In this document: positions 16,843 to 25,114 of the stretch, piece after piece
How positions within the stretch are numbered: the first letter of the stretch is position 1
How the letters are laid out: each line of letters begins with the position of its first letter
NCBI RefSeq assembly: GCF_005771675.1
Contig: NZ_VAJM01000003.1
Location: 124,001-188,000 of the forward strand
Source: Hymenobacter jeollabukensis
GTDB taxonomy: Bacteria; Bacteroidota; Bacteroidia; Cytophagales; Hymenobacteraceae
DNA length: 64,000 nt
Reading direction: 5' to 3'
Program-made: the position numbers and the translations under genes
The notes under the pieces: model-generated
Told to the model about the DNA's origin: nothing
Databases searched by the model: none
The model's input: the letters and a program-made list of their open reading frames with translations, nothing else

Positions 16843-16850
16843 CAAAACTA
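16843..16850 (-). promoter_or_regulatory. -7-like element TAGTTTTG before the small lipoprotein gene
   Basis: A perfect TAnnTTTG match on the minus strand, 28 bases before the ATG at 16815. Confidence 0.5.
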
Positions 16851-16962
16851 GCTTGCTCCGCTGCCGCCTAACCGCCGGATTCGCCGAAACCGTTCCGCCG
16901 CTGTGCGAAAATCCGGAATGGCTGGTCGAGTGGCTCGCCGGTAGCGCTAAGTCCGGCAATTC

Positions 16963-18225
16963 CTAAAACGCCAGAATCACCTCCTCAATCACGTCGCAGG
17001 CCTCGTGCAGCTGCTCCTCGGTGATGACCAGCGGCGGGGCGAACCGAATGATGTCGCCGTGGGTGGGCTTGGCCAGCAGGCCGCGCTCCATCAGCGTCAC
17101 GCACACGTCCCAGGCGGTGCGGCCGTCGGCGGCGGGCTTGATGACGACGGCGTTGAGCAGGCCCTTGCCGCGCACCAGCTCCACCACTTCGGGGCGCTTG
17201 GCCTGCAGGCGGCGCATCCGCTCGCGGAACACCTCGCCCAGGTAGCGGGCGTTTTCGGTGAGCTTTTCCTCCAGCAGCACGTCCAGCGCGGCCACCATCA
17301 CGGCGCAGGCCAGGGGGTTGCCGCCGAAGGTCGAGCCGTGCTGCCCGGGCTTGATGCCCAGCATGATTTCATTGCGCGCCAGCACCGCCGACACCGGCAG
17401 CACCCCGCCGCTCAGGGCCTTGCCCAGCACCAGCATATCGGCGTGCAGGCCCTCGTAGCAGGAGGCCAGCAGCTCGCCGGTGCGGCCCAGGCCGGTCTGA
17501 ATTTCGTCGGCAATCAGCAGCACTTTGTGCCGCTTGCAGATGGCGTGGGCGTGGGCCAGGTAGCCATCCGAGGGCACTACCACGCCCGCCTCGCCCTGAA
17601 TCGGCTCGACCAGGAAAGCGCACACGTGTGGGTCCTGCACGGCGGCTTCCAGGGCCGCCAGGTCATCGTAGGGCACCACCTGGTAGCCGGGCATGTAGGG
17701 CCCGAAGCCGCCGGTCGAGTCCGGGTCGGTGCTGAAGGAGATGATGCCGGTGGTGCGGCCGTGGAAGTTGTGCTCGGCCACCACGATGCGGGCCTGGTTG
17801 GGGGCAATGCCCTTCTGCTCGTAGCCCCAGCGGCGGGCCAGCTTCAGGGCGGTTTCCACGGCTTCGGCGCCCGAGTTCATCAGCAGGGCCTTGTCGTAGT
17901 TGAACAGCTCGCAGAGGTACTTTTCGGCCCGGCCGAGCTGGTCGTTGAAGAAGGCCCGCGAGGTCAGCGTGAGCTTCTGGGCCTGGTCGGTCAGCGCCTT
18001 GATGATGCGCGGGTGGCAGTGGCCCTGGTTCACGGCCGAGTAGGCCGAAAGGAAGTCGTAGTAGTGCTTGCCTTCCACGTCCCAGAGGTGCACGCCCTCG
18101 CCGCGGCTGAGCACTACTGGCAGCGGGTGGTAGTTGTGGGCACCGTACTGGTCTTCCAGCTGCATCAGGTCGTGGCTGCTGAGCTGAATGGGGGCGGCGG
18201 TAGCGGGGGGCGTGCTAACGGACAT
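16963..18225 (-). CDS. rocD: Ornithine--oxo-acid aminotransferase
   Basis: A 420-residue class III PLP aminotransferase that converts ornithine and 2-oxoglutarate to glutamate-5-semialdehyde and glutamate. The N-terminus ([20 protein letters not shown]) and [12 protein letters not shown] are characteristic of ornithine aminotransferase, and the PLP-binding region [14 protein letters not shown] ... LGKALSGG contains the catalytic Lys. Length fits the family. It starts at ATG 18225 behind a TACTTTTG promoter element and is divergent from ridA, whose product removes reactive enamines made by PLP enzymes. Confidence 0.95.
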   Translation of the reverse strand: MSVSTPPATAAPIQLSSHDLMQLEDQYGAHNYHPLPVVLSRGEGVHLWDVEGKHYYDFLSAYSAVNQGHCHPRIIKALTDQAQKLTLTSRAFFNDQLGRAEKYLCELFNYDKALLMNSGAEAVETALKLARRWGYEQKGIAPNQARIVVAEHNFHGRTTGIISFSTDPDSTGGFGPYMPGYQVVPYDDLAALEAAVQDPHVCAFLVEPIQGEAGVVVPSDGYLAHAHAICKRHKVLLIADEIQTGLGRTGELLASCYEGLHADMLVLGKALSGGVLPVSAVLARNEIMLGIKPGQHGSTFGGNPLACAVMVAALDVLLEEKLTENARYLGEVFRERMRRLQAKRPEVVELVRGKGLLNAVVIKPAADGRTAWDVCVTLMERGLLAKPTHGDIIRFAPPLVITEEQLHEACDVIEEVILAF

Positions 18226-18268
18226 GGCGGGGAATGTTTGGGAGTGGAAAACAGGAGCGGAGAGGTTT

Positions 18269-18276
18269 CAAAAGTA
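18269..18276 (-). promoter_or_regulatory. -7-like element TACTTTTG before rocD
   Basis: A perfect TAnnTTTG match on the minus strand, 44 bases before the rocD ATG. Confidence 0.5.
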
Positions 18277-18358
18277 CGGAAAACGGCTGCCGATGGTACC
18301 CCGGCACGCCGCCCCTGATCCGCCGGCCACCCGGCTACGGTCAACTCGCGGCGGCGCC

Positions 18359-18366
18359 TACCTTTG
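18359..18366 (+). promoter_or_regulatory. -7-like element TACCTTTG before ridA
   Basis: A perfect TAnnTTTG match, 26 bases before the ridA ATG. A -33 TTG was not found at 17-20 bases upstream. Confidence 0.5.
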
Positions 18367-18392
18367 CGGCCTTCACCTCGCTCCGCAGCCGC

Positions 18393-18773
18393 ATGGAAAT
18401 TCTTCACCACCCCGAAGCCCCCCAGGCCGTTGGCCCCTACTCGCAGGCCATTGTTACGGGCGGCCTCGTGTTCTGTTCCGGCCAGACGCCGCTCAACCCC
18501 GCCACCATGCGCATCGAAGCTACGACCATCGAGGAGCAGACGCGGCAGGCCCTGATCAACCTCGACGTGGTGCTGTCAGCCCGCGGGCTGGGGCTGGCGG
18601 ACGTGGTCAAAACCACGGTGTTCCTGAAAAACTTCGCCGATTTCCAGCGCATGAACGCCGTGTACGCCGTCGTGTTCGGCACCCACCGCCCGGCCCGCAC
18701 CACCGTGGAAGTGTCGCGGCTGCCGCTCGATGCCCTGGTCGAAATTGAATGTATTGCCGCCCTGCGGGGTTAA
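18393..18773 (+). CDS. ridA: RidA family enamine/imine deaminase
   Basis: A 126-residue cytosolic protein that hydrolyses reactive enamine/imine intermediates released by PLP enzymes. Family motifs are visible: PQAVGPYSQAIVTGGLVFCS near the N-terminus, NLDVVLSARG in the middle, and the substrate-binding Arg in RPARTTVEVSRLP. The ATG at 18393 (MEILHHPEAP) gives the normal family length; the open frame extends 53 codons upstream through the promoter. It is divergent from rocD. The DUF5522 gene follows 9 bases later and is likely in the same operon. Confidence 0.93.
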   Translation: MEILHHPEAPQAVGPYSQAIVTGGLVFCSGQTPLNPATMRIEATTIEEQTRQALINLDVVLSARGLGLADVVKTTVFLKNFADFQRMNAVYAVVFGTHRPARTTVEVSRLPLDALVEIECIAALRG

Positions 18774-18944
<171 letters not shown>

Positions 18945-19060
18945 TGCTCCGCCGGGGCGCGCCACTGCCTGGTAAACCTGCAGCGGCTATTTTTTCTCAG
19001 ATGAATTGCTGGCCACCGCGCTTCCGAGAAAGGGGCTAACGCACTATTTTTCAGGTAGAG

Positions 19061-19091
19061 TTTGACTTAGTCAGACTTTTACCGATATTTG
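19061..19091 (+). promoter_or_regulatory. rpmB promoter (TTTG-N19-GATATTTG)
   Basis: TTTG at 19061-19064 and GATATTTG at 19084-19091 are 19 bases apart, the Bacteroidota -33/-7 spacing; the -7 element has one mismatch. The -33 lies in TGACTTAGTCA, a perfect dyad. The same TTTGACTT start occurs in the rpmG promoter. Confidence 0.7.
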
Positions 19092-19133
19092 CGTCCCTTT
19101 TTCTAGCATCGTCACTCCAAAGTACACATAGCC

Positions 19134-19373
19134 ATGGCCCGAGTTTGTGACCTGACCGGCAAGCGTACCCGCGTTGGTAACAACGTGTCGCACGCCAACA
19201 ACAAGACCAAGCGCAAGTTCTACCCGAACCTGCAGAAGAAGCGCTTCTACATCCCCGAAGAGGATGCTTGGGTAACGCTGCGCGTAGCCACCTCGACTAT
19301 CCGCACGATCAACAAGAACGGCATCATGGCCGTGCTGAAAAAAGCCAAGCAGGAAGGCTACGTAGTATACTAG
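19134..19373 (+). CDS. rpmB: 50S ribosomal protein L28
   Basis: A 79-residue basic protein of the large ribosomal subunit. The family N-terminus [20 protein letters not shown] and the following [17 protein letters not shown] are clear. It lacks paired CxxC motifs, so it is the zinc-free form. It has its own promoter (TTTG-N19) and a strong terminator at 19394. In many Bacteroidota rpmB, rpmG and DUF4295 lie together; here an aminopeptidase P gene separates rpmB from rpmG. Confidence 0.98.
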   Translation: MARVCDLTGKRTRVGNNVSHANNKTKRKFYPNLQKKRFYIPEEDAWVTLRVATSTIRTINKNGIMAVLKKAKQEGYVVY

Positions 19374-19393
19374 TCCCGGCTGGTTGATACCGC

Positions 19394-19440
19394 GCCGTTG
19401 GCTGCCTGACGCTGGTCGTCGGGCGGCCAACGGCTTTTTT
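19394..19440 (+). terminator. rpmB terminator
   Basis: A 13-bp stem (19394-19406 with 19422-19434, one G-T pair) is followed by six T residues, 20 bases after the rpmB stop. Confidence 0.88.
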
Positions 19441-19470
19441 GCGTCCGGCCCGATGAAGTGCCGGCCAGCC

Positions 19471-19524
19471 CGAAAGTTGGGCAGAAGTTGCGGCGCCGGT
19501 AGCGCAACTTCTGCCCAACTTTCG
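19471..19524. repeat. Perfect 22-bp inverted repeat after the rpmB terminator
   Basis: Arms 19471-19492 and 19503-19524 are perfectly complementary over 22 bp with a 10-nt loop. The outer end is CGAAAGTTGGGCAGAAG. CTTCTTTT follows on the plus strand, so it could be a second terminator, but its length and perfection are more like the other intergenic palindromes in this window. Confidence 0.8.
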
Positions 19525-19588
19525 CTTCTTTTAGCCACGGCCAGCGCCACCGCCTCCGGTGCCGCGCTGAGCCCCTGCTTATTTCGGT

Positions 19589-21232
19589 ATGACGTCGATG
19601 TCGTGGTTCCGTCGCGGAACCTTCGCGCTGCTCTGCGCGGGTGCCCTGAGCGCCGCGCCCGCCCTGGCCCAACGCCAGGCCGGCCCCGGCCGGCCCGCTG
19701 ATTTTCTGGACCCCGGCTTCCACCGCGGCCGCCGCGACGCCCTGCGCCAGCTGATGCCCGCCGGTTCGGTGGCGGTAATCCTCACGGCCCCGGTGCGCAA
19801 CCGCGCCAACGACATCAGCTTCCTCTATCATCAAAACCCCGACCTCTACTACCTCACTGGCTACGACGAGCCCGACGGCGTGCTGGTGCTCTTCAAGGAG
19901 CCCCAGACGGTGGGTGGGCAGAGCGGCGTGACCGAGGCGCTGTTCGTGCAGCCCCGCGACCCGAAACGCGAGCTGTGGACCGGCCGCCGCCTCGGCAAGG
20001 AGGGCGCCAAGCAGGAGCTGAAGCTGCAGTACGTGGCCGATAACAAGGACTTCGCCACCGCCGGCATTGCCTGGGACAAGTTCAGCCAAGTGCTGCTGCC
20101 CGAGCTGCCCACCGACGTGCGCGACGAGGCCGACGACCCGGCCGACCTCTTCAACCTGGTGGCCGCGCTGCGCCAGCAGGCCAAGGTGCCCGCCGACTAC
20201 AACCCGCGCCTCACCGAAATTCACCAGCTGATCAGCCGCTTCGGGGTGGTCAATGCCGATAACCTGCGGCCTTATATCACCAATCAGGCCAGCCAACAGC
20301 CCGCCCTGGCCGCCGACGCCTACGTGCAGGCCTACCTCAAGGCCGACACCAAGGAGGCCCGCGAAAAAGTGGTGGCCGCCCGCCCCGCCACCCGCTTCGA
20401 CAGCGGCGCGCTCAACAACGCCCTCGACGAGCTGCGCGCGGTGAAGACGCCCGAGGAGCTGAAGCTGCTGCGCCAGGCCGTGCGCATCAGTGCCGTGGGC
20501 CAGCAGGAGGTGATGAAAGCCCTGCGCCCCGATATGGGCGAAATGGAGCTGCAGGGCCTGCACGAGTACGTGTACCGCAAGTACGGCGCCGAGTACGAAG
20601 GCTACCCCAGCATCGTGGGGGCCGGCGCCAACGGCTGCATTCTGCACTACGAAGTCAACGATAAGCCCCGGGTGGGCAACGACCTAGTGCTGATGGACTG
20701 CGGCGCCGAGTACCACGGCTACTCGGCCGACGTGACGCGCACCGTGCCGCCCTCCGGCAAGTTCAGCCCCGAGCAAAAGCAGATTTACGAGCTGGTGCTG
20801 GCCGCCCAGGAAGCCGGTTTTCAGGCCTGCAAGCCCGGTGCCGCCTTCCGCGCCCCGCACGAAGCCGCCAACAAAGTCATCGTGGAGGGGCTGAAGAAGC
20901 TCGGCATCATCAAGACCGACGCGGAGGTACGCCGCTACTTCCCGCACGGCACCTCGCACTACCTCGGCCTCGACGTGCACGACCGGGGCGGCTACGGCCC
21001 GCTGCAGGCCGGCAACGTCATCACCGTGGAGCCCGGCATCTACATTCCCGAAGGCAGTGACTGCGACAAAAAGTGGTGGAACATCGGCGTGCGCATCGAG
21101 GACGACATTCTCGTCACCAGCAACGGCTGGGAAAACCTCTCCAAGGAAGCCCCGCGCAGCGTGGCCGACATCGAAGCCCTGATGGCCAAGCCCAGCGCCC
21201 TGGACGATTTCAAGCTGCCGGTGCTGAAGTAA
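19589..21232 (+). CDS. Exported aminopeptidase P family protein (Xaa-Pro aminopeptidase)
   Basis: A 547-residue metallopeptidase (M24B) that cuts the bond before proline at peptide N-termini. A signal peptide (FALLCAGALSAAPALAQ) places it in the periplasm or at the surface. An AMP_N-type domain comes first (DALRQLMPAGSVAVI, LYYLTGYDEPDGVLVL), then the pita-bread catalytic domain with metal ligands in LMDCGAEYHGYSADVTRT, HGTSHYLGLDVHD, TVEPGIYIP and GVRIEDD. All ligands are present. It lies between rpmB and rpmG, but each side has its own terminator or promoter. Confidence 0.93.
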   Translation: MTSMSWFRRGTFALLCAGALSAAPALAQRQAGPGRPADFLDPGFHRGRRDALRQLMPAGSVAVILTAPVRNRANDISFLYHQNPDLYYLTGYDEPDGVLVLFKEPQTVGGQSGVTEALFVQPRDPKRELWTGRRLGKEGAKQELKLQYVADNKDFATAGIAWDKFSQVLLPELPTDVRDEADDPADLFNLVAALRQQAKVPADYNPRLTEIHQLISRFGVVNADNLRPYITNQASQQPALAADAYVQAYLKADTKEAREKVVAARPATRFDSGALNNALDELRAVKTPEELKLLRQAVRISAVGQQEVMKALRPDMGEMELQGLHEYVYRKYGAEYEGYPSIVGAGANGCILHYEVNDKPRVGNDLVLMDCGAEYHGYSADVTRTVPPSGKFSPEQKQIYELVLAAQEAGFQACKPGAAFRAPHEAANKVIVEGLKKLGIIKTDAEVRRYFPHGTSHYLGLDVHDRGGYGPLQAGNVITVEPGIYIPEGSDCDKKWWNIGVRIEDDILVTSNGWENLSKEAPRSVADIEALMAKPSALDDFKLPVLK

Positions 21233-21243
21233 GGCGTTGGTTT

Positions 21244-21351
21244 TTCGTTGCTTGTTTCTCGTTTTTCGGCTTTGCCAAGGCAGCAATGTCAGCTTTGTAT
21301 AGCTGATTCAGCCCGGAAACGGGCAACGAATAACGAGAAACCAACAACGAA
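21244..21351. repeat. Word-type imperfect palindrome upstream of rpmG
   Basis: Arms 21244-21268 and 21327-21351 (25 bp) match with three mismatches. Both are built from short repeated words of the type AACGA/AACAACGAA, low in sequence complexity. Spacer 58 nt. It sits 36 bases before the rpmG promoter. No coding content. Confidence 0.75.
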
Positions 21352-21366
21352 CAACCACTCAGGTGT

Positions 21367-21396
21367 TTGACTTTATCAAACCATTTCGTATCTTTG
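21367..21396 (+). promoter_or_regulatory. rpmG promoter (TTTG-N19-TATCTTTG)
   Basis: TTTG ends at 21369 and TATCTTTG starts at 21389, with 19 bases between: a full match to the Bacteroidota -33/-7 consensus. TTTGA and TCAAA form a dyad around the -33. It drives rpmG, DUF4295 and possibly ftsY. Confidence 0.85.
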
Positions 21397-21435
21397 CAGT
21401 CCTAAAATCGAAACCCACGTTCTGACCGTACCACG

Positions 21436-21618
21436 ATGGCCAAGAAAGGAAACCGGGTGCAGGTAATCCTGGAGTGCACCGAGCACAAGAACTCGGGCCA
21501 GCCGGGCACCTCGCGCTACATCACGACGAAAAACCGGAAAAATACTCCGGAGCGTATCGAGTTGAAGAAATTCAACCCGGTGCTCAAGAAAATGACCGTT
21601 CACAAGGAAATCAAGTAA
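21436..21618 (+). CDS. rpmG: 50S ribosomal protein L33
   Basis: A 60-residue large-subunit protein: [20 protein letters not shown] then [20 protein letters not shown], typical of bacterial L33. Only one Cys remains, so it is the zinc-free form. It is preceded by the best-matching promoter in the window and followed 8 bases later by DUF4295. Essential for normal ribosome assembly in some bacteria only. Confidence 0.98.
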   Translation: MAKKGNRVQVILECTEHKNSGQPGTSRYITTKNRKNTPERIELKKFNPVLKKMTVHKEIK

Positions 21619-21626
21619 GCTGAGTC

Positions 21627-21788
21627 ATGGCTAAGAAAGTAGTAGCTACCCTGAAAACCTCGGGCGGCAAAGACTGGGCTAAGGTTATCCGCGCGGTCCG
21701 CTCGCCCAAAACCGGCGCCTACACCTTCAAGGAGGAGATGGTGCCCGTTGACAAAGTGCAGGAGTTCCTCGCTACCGGCATCAAGTAA
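21627..21788 (+). CDS. DUF4295 family protein (likely Bacteroidota ribosomal protein)
   Basis: A 53-residue basic protein starting MAKKVVATLKTSGGKDWAKV and containing VRSPKTGAYTFKEEMV, the DUF4295 signature. Its start codon is 8 bases after the rpmG stop and it lies upstream of ftsY, the conserved Bacteroidota order. From memory, a small extra protein of the Flavobacterium ribosome (named bL38) corresponds to this family; this is not verified here. Size, charge and operon all fit a ribosomal role. A terminator follows at 21882. Confidence 0.9.
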   Translation: MAKKVVATLKTSGGKDWAKVIRAVRSPKTGAYTFKEEMVPVDKVQEFLATGIK

Positions 21789-21881
21789 GACCTTTAGCGG
21801 GTGCGTACGGTCAAGAGGCTGTGCCAACGCCCATCCGGTGCCCCACGGGGCCACCGCTACGCGCCCGTTCACTAAGTGAAG

Positions 21882-21909
21882 AAGTCCCGCCTTTCCGTGG
21901 GACTTTTTT
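21882..21909 (+). terminator. Terminator of the rpmG-DUF4295 operon
   Basis: AAGTCCC (21882-21888) pairs with GGGACTT (21899-21905), followed by a T-run to 21909. It would partly or fully separate ftsY from the ribosomal genes. Confidence 0.8.
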
Positions 21910-21926
21910 GCGTATTACCCCCGGTG

Positions 21927-22037
21927 TGCTGCGTGCCCAGAGCTTGGTGCCTGGGCCGGTGGCACCCACCCGTCGCCGCAGACGGCAGATGGCCGCGGCT
22001 GTCTATTTCCCAAGCACCAAGCACTAGGCACGAAGCA
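21927..22037. repeat. Word-type imperfect palindrome immediately upstream of ftsY
   Basis: Arms 21927-21955 and 22009-22037 (29 bp) match with four mismatches. Both are made of repeats of the word AAGCACC/AAGCACTAGGCACG. The right arm ends 8 bases before the ftsY ATG. It therefore forms most of the 5' untranslated region if transcription starts upstream. Confidence 0.75.
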
Positions 22038-22045
22038 CCAGATAC

Positions 22046-23023
22046 ATGGGCCTGTTCGATTTTTTTAAGAAGGACAAGGAAAACCAGGAGCAGCGCGAAT
22101 CCCTGGACAAGGGGCTGGAAAAAACCAAAACCAGCTTCTTCGACCAGCTCAGCAAAGCCGTGGTGGGCAAGAGCACCGTCGACGAGGAAGTGCTCGACGA
22201 GCTGGAAACCGTGCTGGTGCACGCCGACGTGGGAATCGACACGACGGTGAAGGTCATCGAACGCATCGAGAAGCGCGTGGCCCGCGACAAGTACGTGAGC
22301 ACCTCGGAGCTGGACCGCATCCTGCGCGAGGAAATTGCCGAGCTGCTGCAAAAGAACAACTCCGGCTCGACGGCAGTGCTGGAGCGCAGCGACCGGGCCG
22401 GCGGGCAGCCCTTCGTGATTATGGTGGTGGGTGTCAACGGCGTGGGCAAAACCACGACCATCGGCAAGCTGGCCCACCGTTTCCACTCGGCCGGTAAGAA
22501 AGTGGTGCTCGGCGCGGCCGATACCTTCCGCGCCGCCGCCGTGGACCAGCTCATCATCTGGGGCAACCGGGTGGGCGTGCCGGTCATTTCGCACGGCATG
22601 AACACCGACCCGGCCTCCGTGGCCTACGACGCGGTGCAGAAGGGCGTGGAAATGCAAGCCGACGTGGTCATCATCGACACGGCCGGGCGCCTGCACAACA
22701 AGGTGAACCTGATGAACGAGCTGAGCAAGATCAAGCGCGTGATGCAGAAAGTGATTCCCGACGCGCCGCACGAGGTGCTGCTGGTGCTCGACGGCAGCAC
22801 CGGGCAGAACGCCTTTTTGCAGGCCAAGGAATTCACCAAAGCCACCGAGGTGACGGCCTTGGCCATTACCAAGCTCGACGGCACGGCCAAAGGTGGCGTG
22901 GTTATTGGTATATCCGATCAGCTGAATGTACCGGTGCGTTACATCGGCGTGGGCGAGAAAATGACCGACCTGCAGCTGTTCGACCGCCGCACCTTCGTGG
23001 ATTCGCTGTTCTCTAAAAAATAA
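22046..23023 (+). CDS. ftsY: Signal recognition particle receptor FtsY
   Basis: A 325-residue GTPase that docks SRP-ribosome complexes at the inner membrane. A short charged N-terminal segment (MGLFDFFKKDKENQEQRES) is followed by the four-helix N domain and the G domain: GVNGVGKTTT (P-loop), AADTFRAAA, DTAGRLHNK and TKLDGTAKGG. It lacks the long acidic A domain of E. coli FtsY, as usual in Bacteroidota. A palindromic repeat sits directly before the start codon. Confidence 0.97.
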   Translation: MGLFDFFKKDKENQEQRESLDKGLEKTKTSFFDQLSKAVVGKSTVDEEVLDELETVLVHADVGIDTTVKVIERIEKRVARDKYVSTSELDRILREEIAELLQKNNSGSTAVLERSDRAGGQPFVIMVVGVNGVGKTTTIGKLAHRFHSAGKKVVLGAADTFRAAAVDQLIIWGNRVGVPVISHGMNTDPASVAYDAVQKGVEMQADVVIIDTAGRLHNKVNLMNELSKIKRVMQKVIPDAPHEVLLVLDGSTGQNAFLQAKEFTKATEVTALAITKLDGTAKGGVVIGISDQLNVPVRYIGVGEKMTDLQLFDRRTFVDSLFSKK

Positions 23024-23058
23024 GGACGGCGTTACGTTATTGGATAAACGGTAATCCT

Positions 23059-23508
23059 ATGGGTATCTACAAGACTCTTGTATTGGCATGCTGCGCCTTG
23101 TTGATAAGCTGTGAGGCACCTAAATACGTGTTACCGAAACAGCCTGCCCCGCCACAGGACGAAATGCAGGTTACTCTGGATGGTCGCATTATAACCTGGA
23201 CGCCAGTTAAATCAGGCGCGTCTAGCGGTGGATTGCAGTCCATGGTAATCCGCGGCGCCAATGCCGACGGGCAAACGGCCATTACCGTGTATTATCAACA
23301 AACTGCGCCGGGAGCAAACTGGACCGGGTTGCAGCTGTATCGTATCGACGCGACGGTGCTCGGCCAAACGGTGCAAGTTGACCCGCCCAATGCCGTAGGT
23401 GGAATTGCCTATGATGCCATCAGCAAACGTATGAGCGGGACCTTTGCATTGCGGGGGCAAAGCACGTTTCGCATGGAGAACGGTCGTTTTGACTTCCTCT
23501 GGCAATAA
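23059..23508 (+). CDS. Lipoprotein, hypothetical
   Basis: A 149-residue protein with lipobox LLISC (Cys about residue 18, CEAPKYVLPKQPAPP after it). The mature domain appears all-beta (MQVTLDGRIITWTPVKSG, RIDATVLGQTVQVDPP, MSGTFALRGQSTF), like a small immunoglobulin-like or lipocalin-type fold, but no family was recognised. GC content and codon choice (ATA, TTA, CGT) are lower in GC than the neighbours, which may reflect recent acquisition. It lies 35 bases after ftsY. Confidence 0.72.
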   Translation: MGIYKTLVLACCALLISCEAPKYVLPKQPAPPQDEMQVTLDGRIITWTPVKSGASSGGLQSMVIRGANADGQTAITVYYQQTAPGANWTGLQLYRIDATVLGQTVQVDPPNAVGGIAYDAISKRMSGTFALRGQSTFRMENGRFDFLWQ

Positions 23509-23645
23509 ATACGCAGCTTGGATGTTTTTCCAGATGTATCCTGTGGTCAAGCAGGCATACATGGTACATGTGGATTAACCATGGAAGCCTACCATCCTTG
23601 CTTTGCAAAGACAACCAATGCAGGTGAAGGCGCATCTGCTTACGC

Positions 23646-24962
23646 ATGCAGATTATTTACAAAGCGCCCGCCCCGGCCCTGGTGCAGCCCGCCCGTCTTG
23701 ATCCGTTTCTGAGCCAGAAGCTGCGGTTCTGGTCCTTGGTAGCCATGCTGCTGCTGGTATACGTGCACGCCTACAACCTGCACAGCCGCTACCTGCAGCC
23801 CTTCACGCCGGTGGACGAGCCGCTGGCGGTGGGCACGTTCCTGCAGTACTTCCTGGCCAACGGGCTGCTGCGCTTCCGCATCCCCATTCTGTTCGCCATT
23901 TCGGGCTACCTCTTCGCCCACCACGACGCGGGCACGCCGCACCGGGAGCGGGCGAAGCGGCGGCTGCGCACCTTGCTGCTTCCCTACCTGCTCTGGAGTT
24001 TGTTAGGGCTGGCCTTCACCTGGGCCCTGGAGCAGCACCCGTACACCCGGCAATTAGTGCTGAGTGCTTCGCTGAGCATTTTCGGGCCCGAGAATCCCTT
24101 CGTCAGCGGCTACTCGCCGGGGCAGCTGCTGCTGCGCTGGCTGCTGCTGCCGGTGCCGTTTCAGCTGTGGTTTCTGCGCAGCCTGCTGGTGATGAACCTG
24201 GCCTACCCGTGGTTACGTGCGGCCATCGACCGGCTGCCCGGCTTTTACTTTACCGTGGCCGGCCTGTTTTGGCTGTCCGAGTCCAGCCTGCCCCGCACCG
24301 GGCTGATGCTGCTGGGGGTAGGGGCCTGGCTGTGGCTGCGCACCACGGGCCACCGCGCGGCCCGTTGGCAGTGGCTGGGGGGCTTGGTCATCGTGAGCGG
24401 CGGGCTTATTTACCTGGCGGCCACCACCCGGCTGCTGTGGGTGGTCGAGCCGGCGTTGGGGCCGCTGATGGAAGGCTCGGGCCTACTGTTTTTCGGCCTG
24501 GGTGTGTGGCTGCGCCGCCGCGGGGCGGAGGTGCTGCTGCAGCCGCGCTGGTTTCACCTGGGGCTGTTTGCCGCGCTGTGGCTGGCCCTGCTGACCCTTA
24601 AAACCTGGCTGGCCTTCTACTTCGAGCAGCCTCCCTTTATTCCAATGCTGCTGCTGCACAAAGCCGCCGAACTGCTGGGCGTGCTGGTCATGTGGTTCGG
24701 CTCGAACGCGGTGGTGCGGGCGGCCATGCGCCGGCGCTGGTTTGTGTGGCTGACGGGCTTCTCGTTCATAATTTACGCCCTGCACGTGCCGCTGGTCAAC
24801 TACGCCACCGAAGCCGTGCTGGGCCGCTGGCCGCAGCAGCTGCTGCTCACCTTTCTGCTGCTGCCGCTGGTGGTGGTGGCCCTGGCGGTGCTGCTGGGGG
24901 CGTTGCTGCGCCGTGCGGCCCCGGCCGCGTACGGCGTGCTGACGGGGGGAAGAGGGCTGTAG
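23646..24962 (+). CDS. Acyltransferase family integral membrane protein (acyltransferase_3)
   Basis: A 438-residue protein with about ten membrane helices. The first helices contain LVYVHAYNLHSRYL and RFRIPILFAISGYLFAHHDA, the conserved H and R/SGYL elements of the acyltransferase_3 family (OafA/WecH type), which moves acyl groups from carriers to surface sugars or lipids. The C-terminus (FIIYALHVPLVNY) matches the last family motif. It stands alone between a lipoprotein and an SMR gene, so the acceptor is unknown. The ATG at 23646 gives a plausible short cytoplasmic N-terminus. Confidence 0.87.
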   Translation: MQIIYKAPAPALVQPARLDPFLSQKLRFWSLVAMLLLVYVHAYNLHSRYLQPFTPVDEPLAVGTFLQYFLANGLLRFRIPILFAISGYLFAHHDAGTPHRERAKRRLRTLLLPYLLWSLLGLAFTWALEQHPYTRQLVLSASLSIFGPENPFVSGYSPGQLLLRWLLLPVPFQLWFLRSLLVMNLAYPWLRAAIDRLPGFYFTVAGLFWLSESSLPRTGLMLLGVGAWLWLRTTGHRAARWQWLGGLVIVSGGLIYLAATTRLLWVVEPALGPLMEGSGLLFFGLGVWLRRRGAEVLLQPRWFHLGLFAALWLALLTLKTWLAFYFEQPPFIPMLLLHKAAELLGVLVMWFGSNAVVRAAMRRRWFVWLTGFSFIIYALHVPLVNYATEAVLGRWPQQLLLTFLLLPLVVVALAVLLGALLRRAAPAAYGVLTGGRGL

Positions 24963-25114
24963 GCCTGGGGCGCTAAGCCGGCTGGGGAGCACGGCTAAGC
25001 CCGGGTTCTGGCGGCTCGACGTAAGCCGTATGCTCGCCCGATTCGTTTTTAACATTGGTAAAAAGAAACGCGGGCGCGGGGCCGGACCTTTGCCGCACAC
25101 GTTTCCTGTTTGCC

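Noticed and set aside
17005-18318. A 437-codon open frame antisense to rocD
   Set aside because: Low-complexity Gly/Val/His composition; rocD has all family motifs.
25021-25114. A guanidine riboswitch before the Gdx-like SMR gene
   Set aside because: The leader of about 90 bases has no recognisable conserved riboswitch motif or terminator; not supported.
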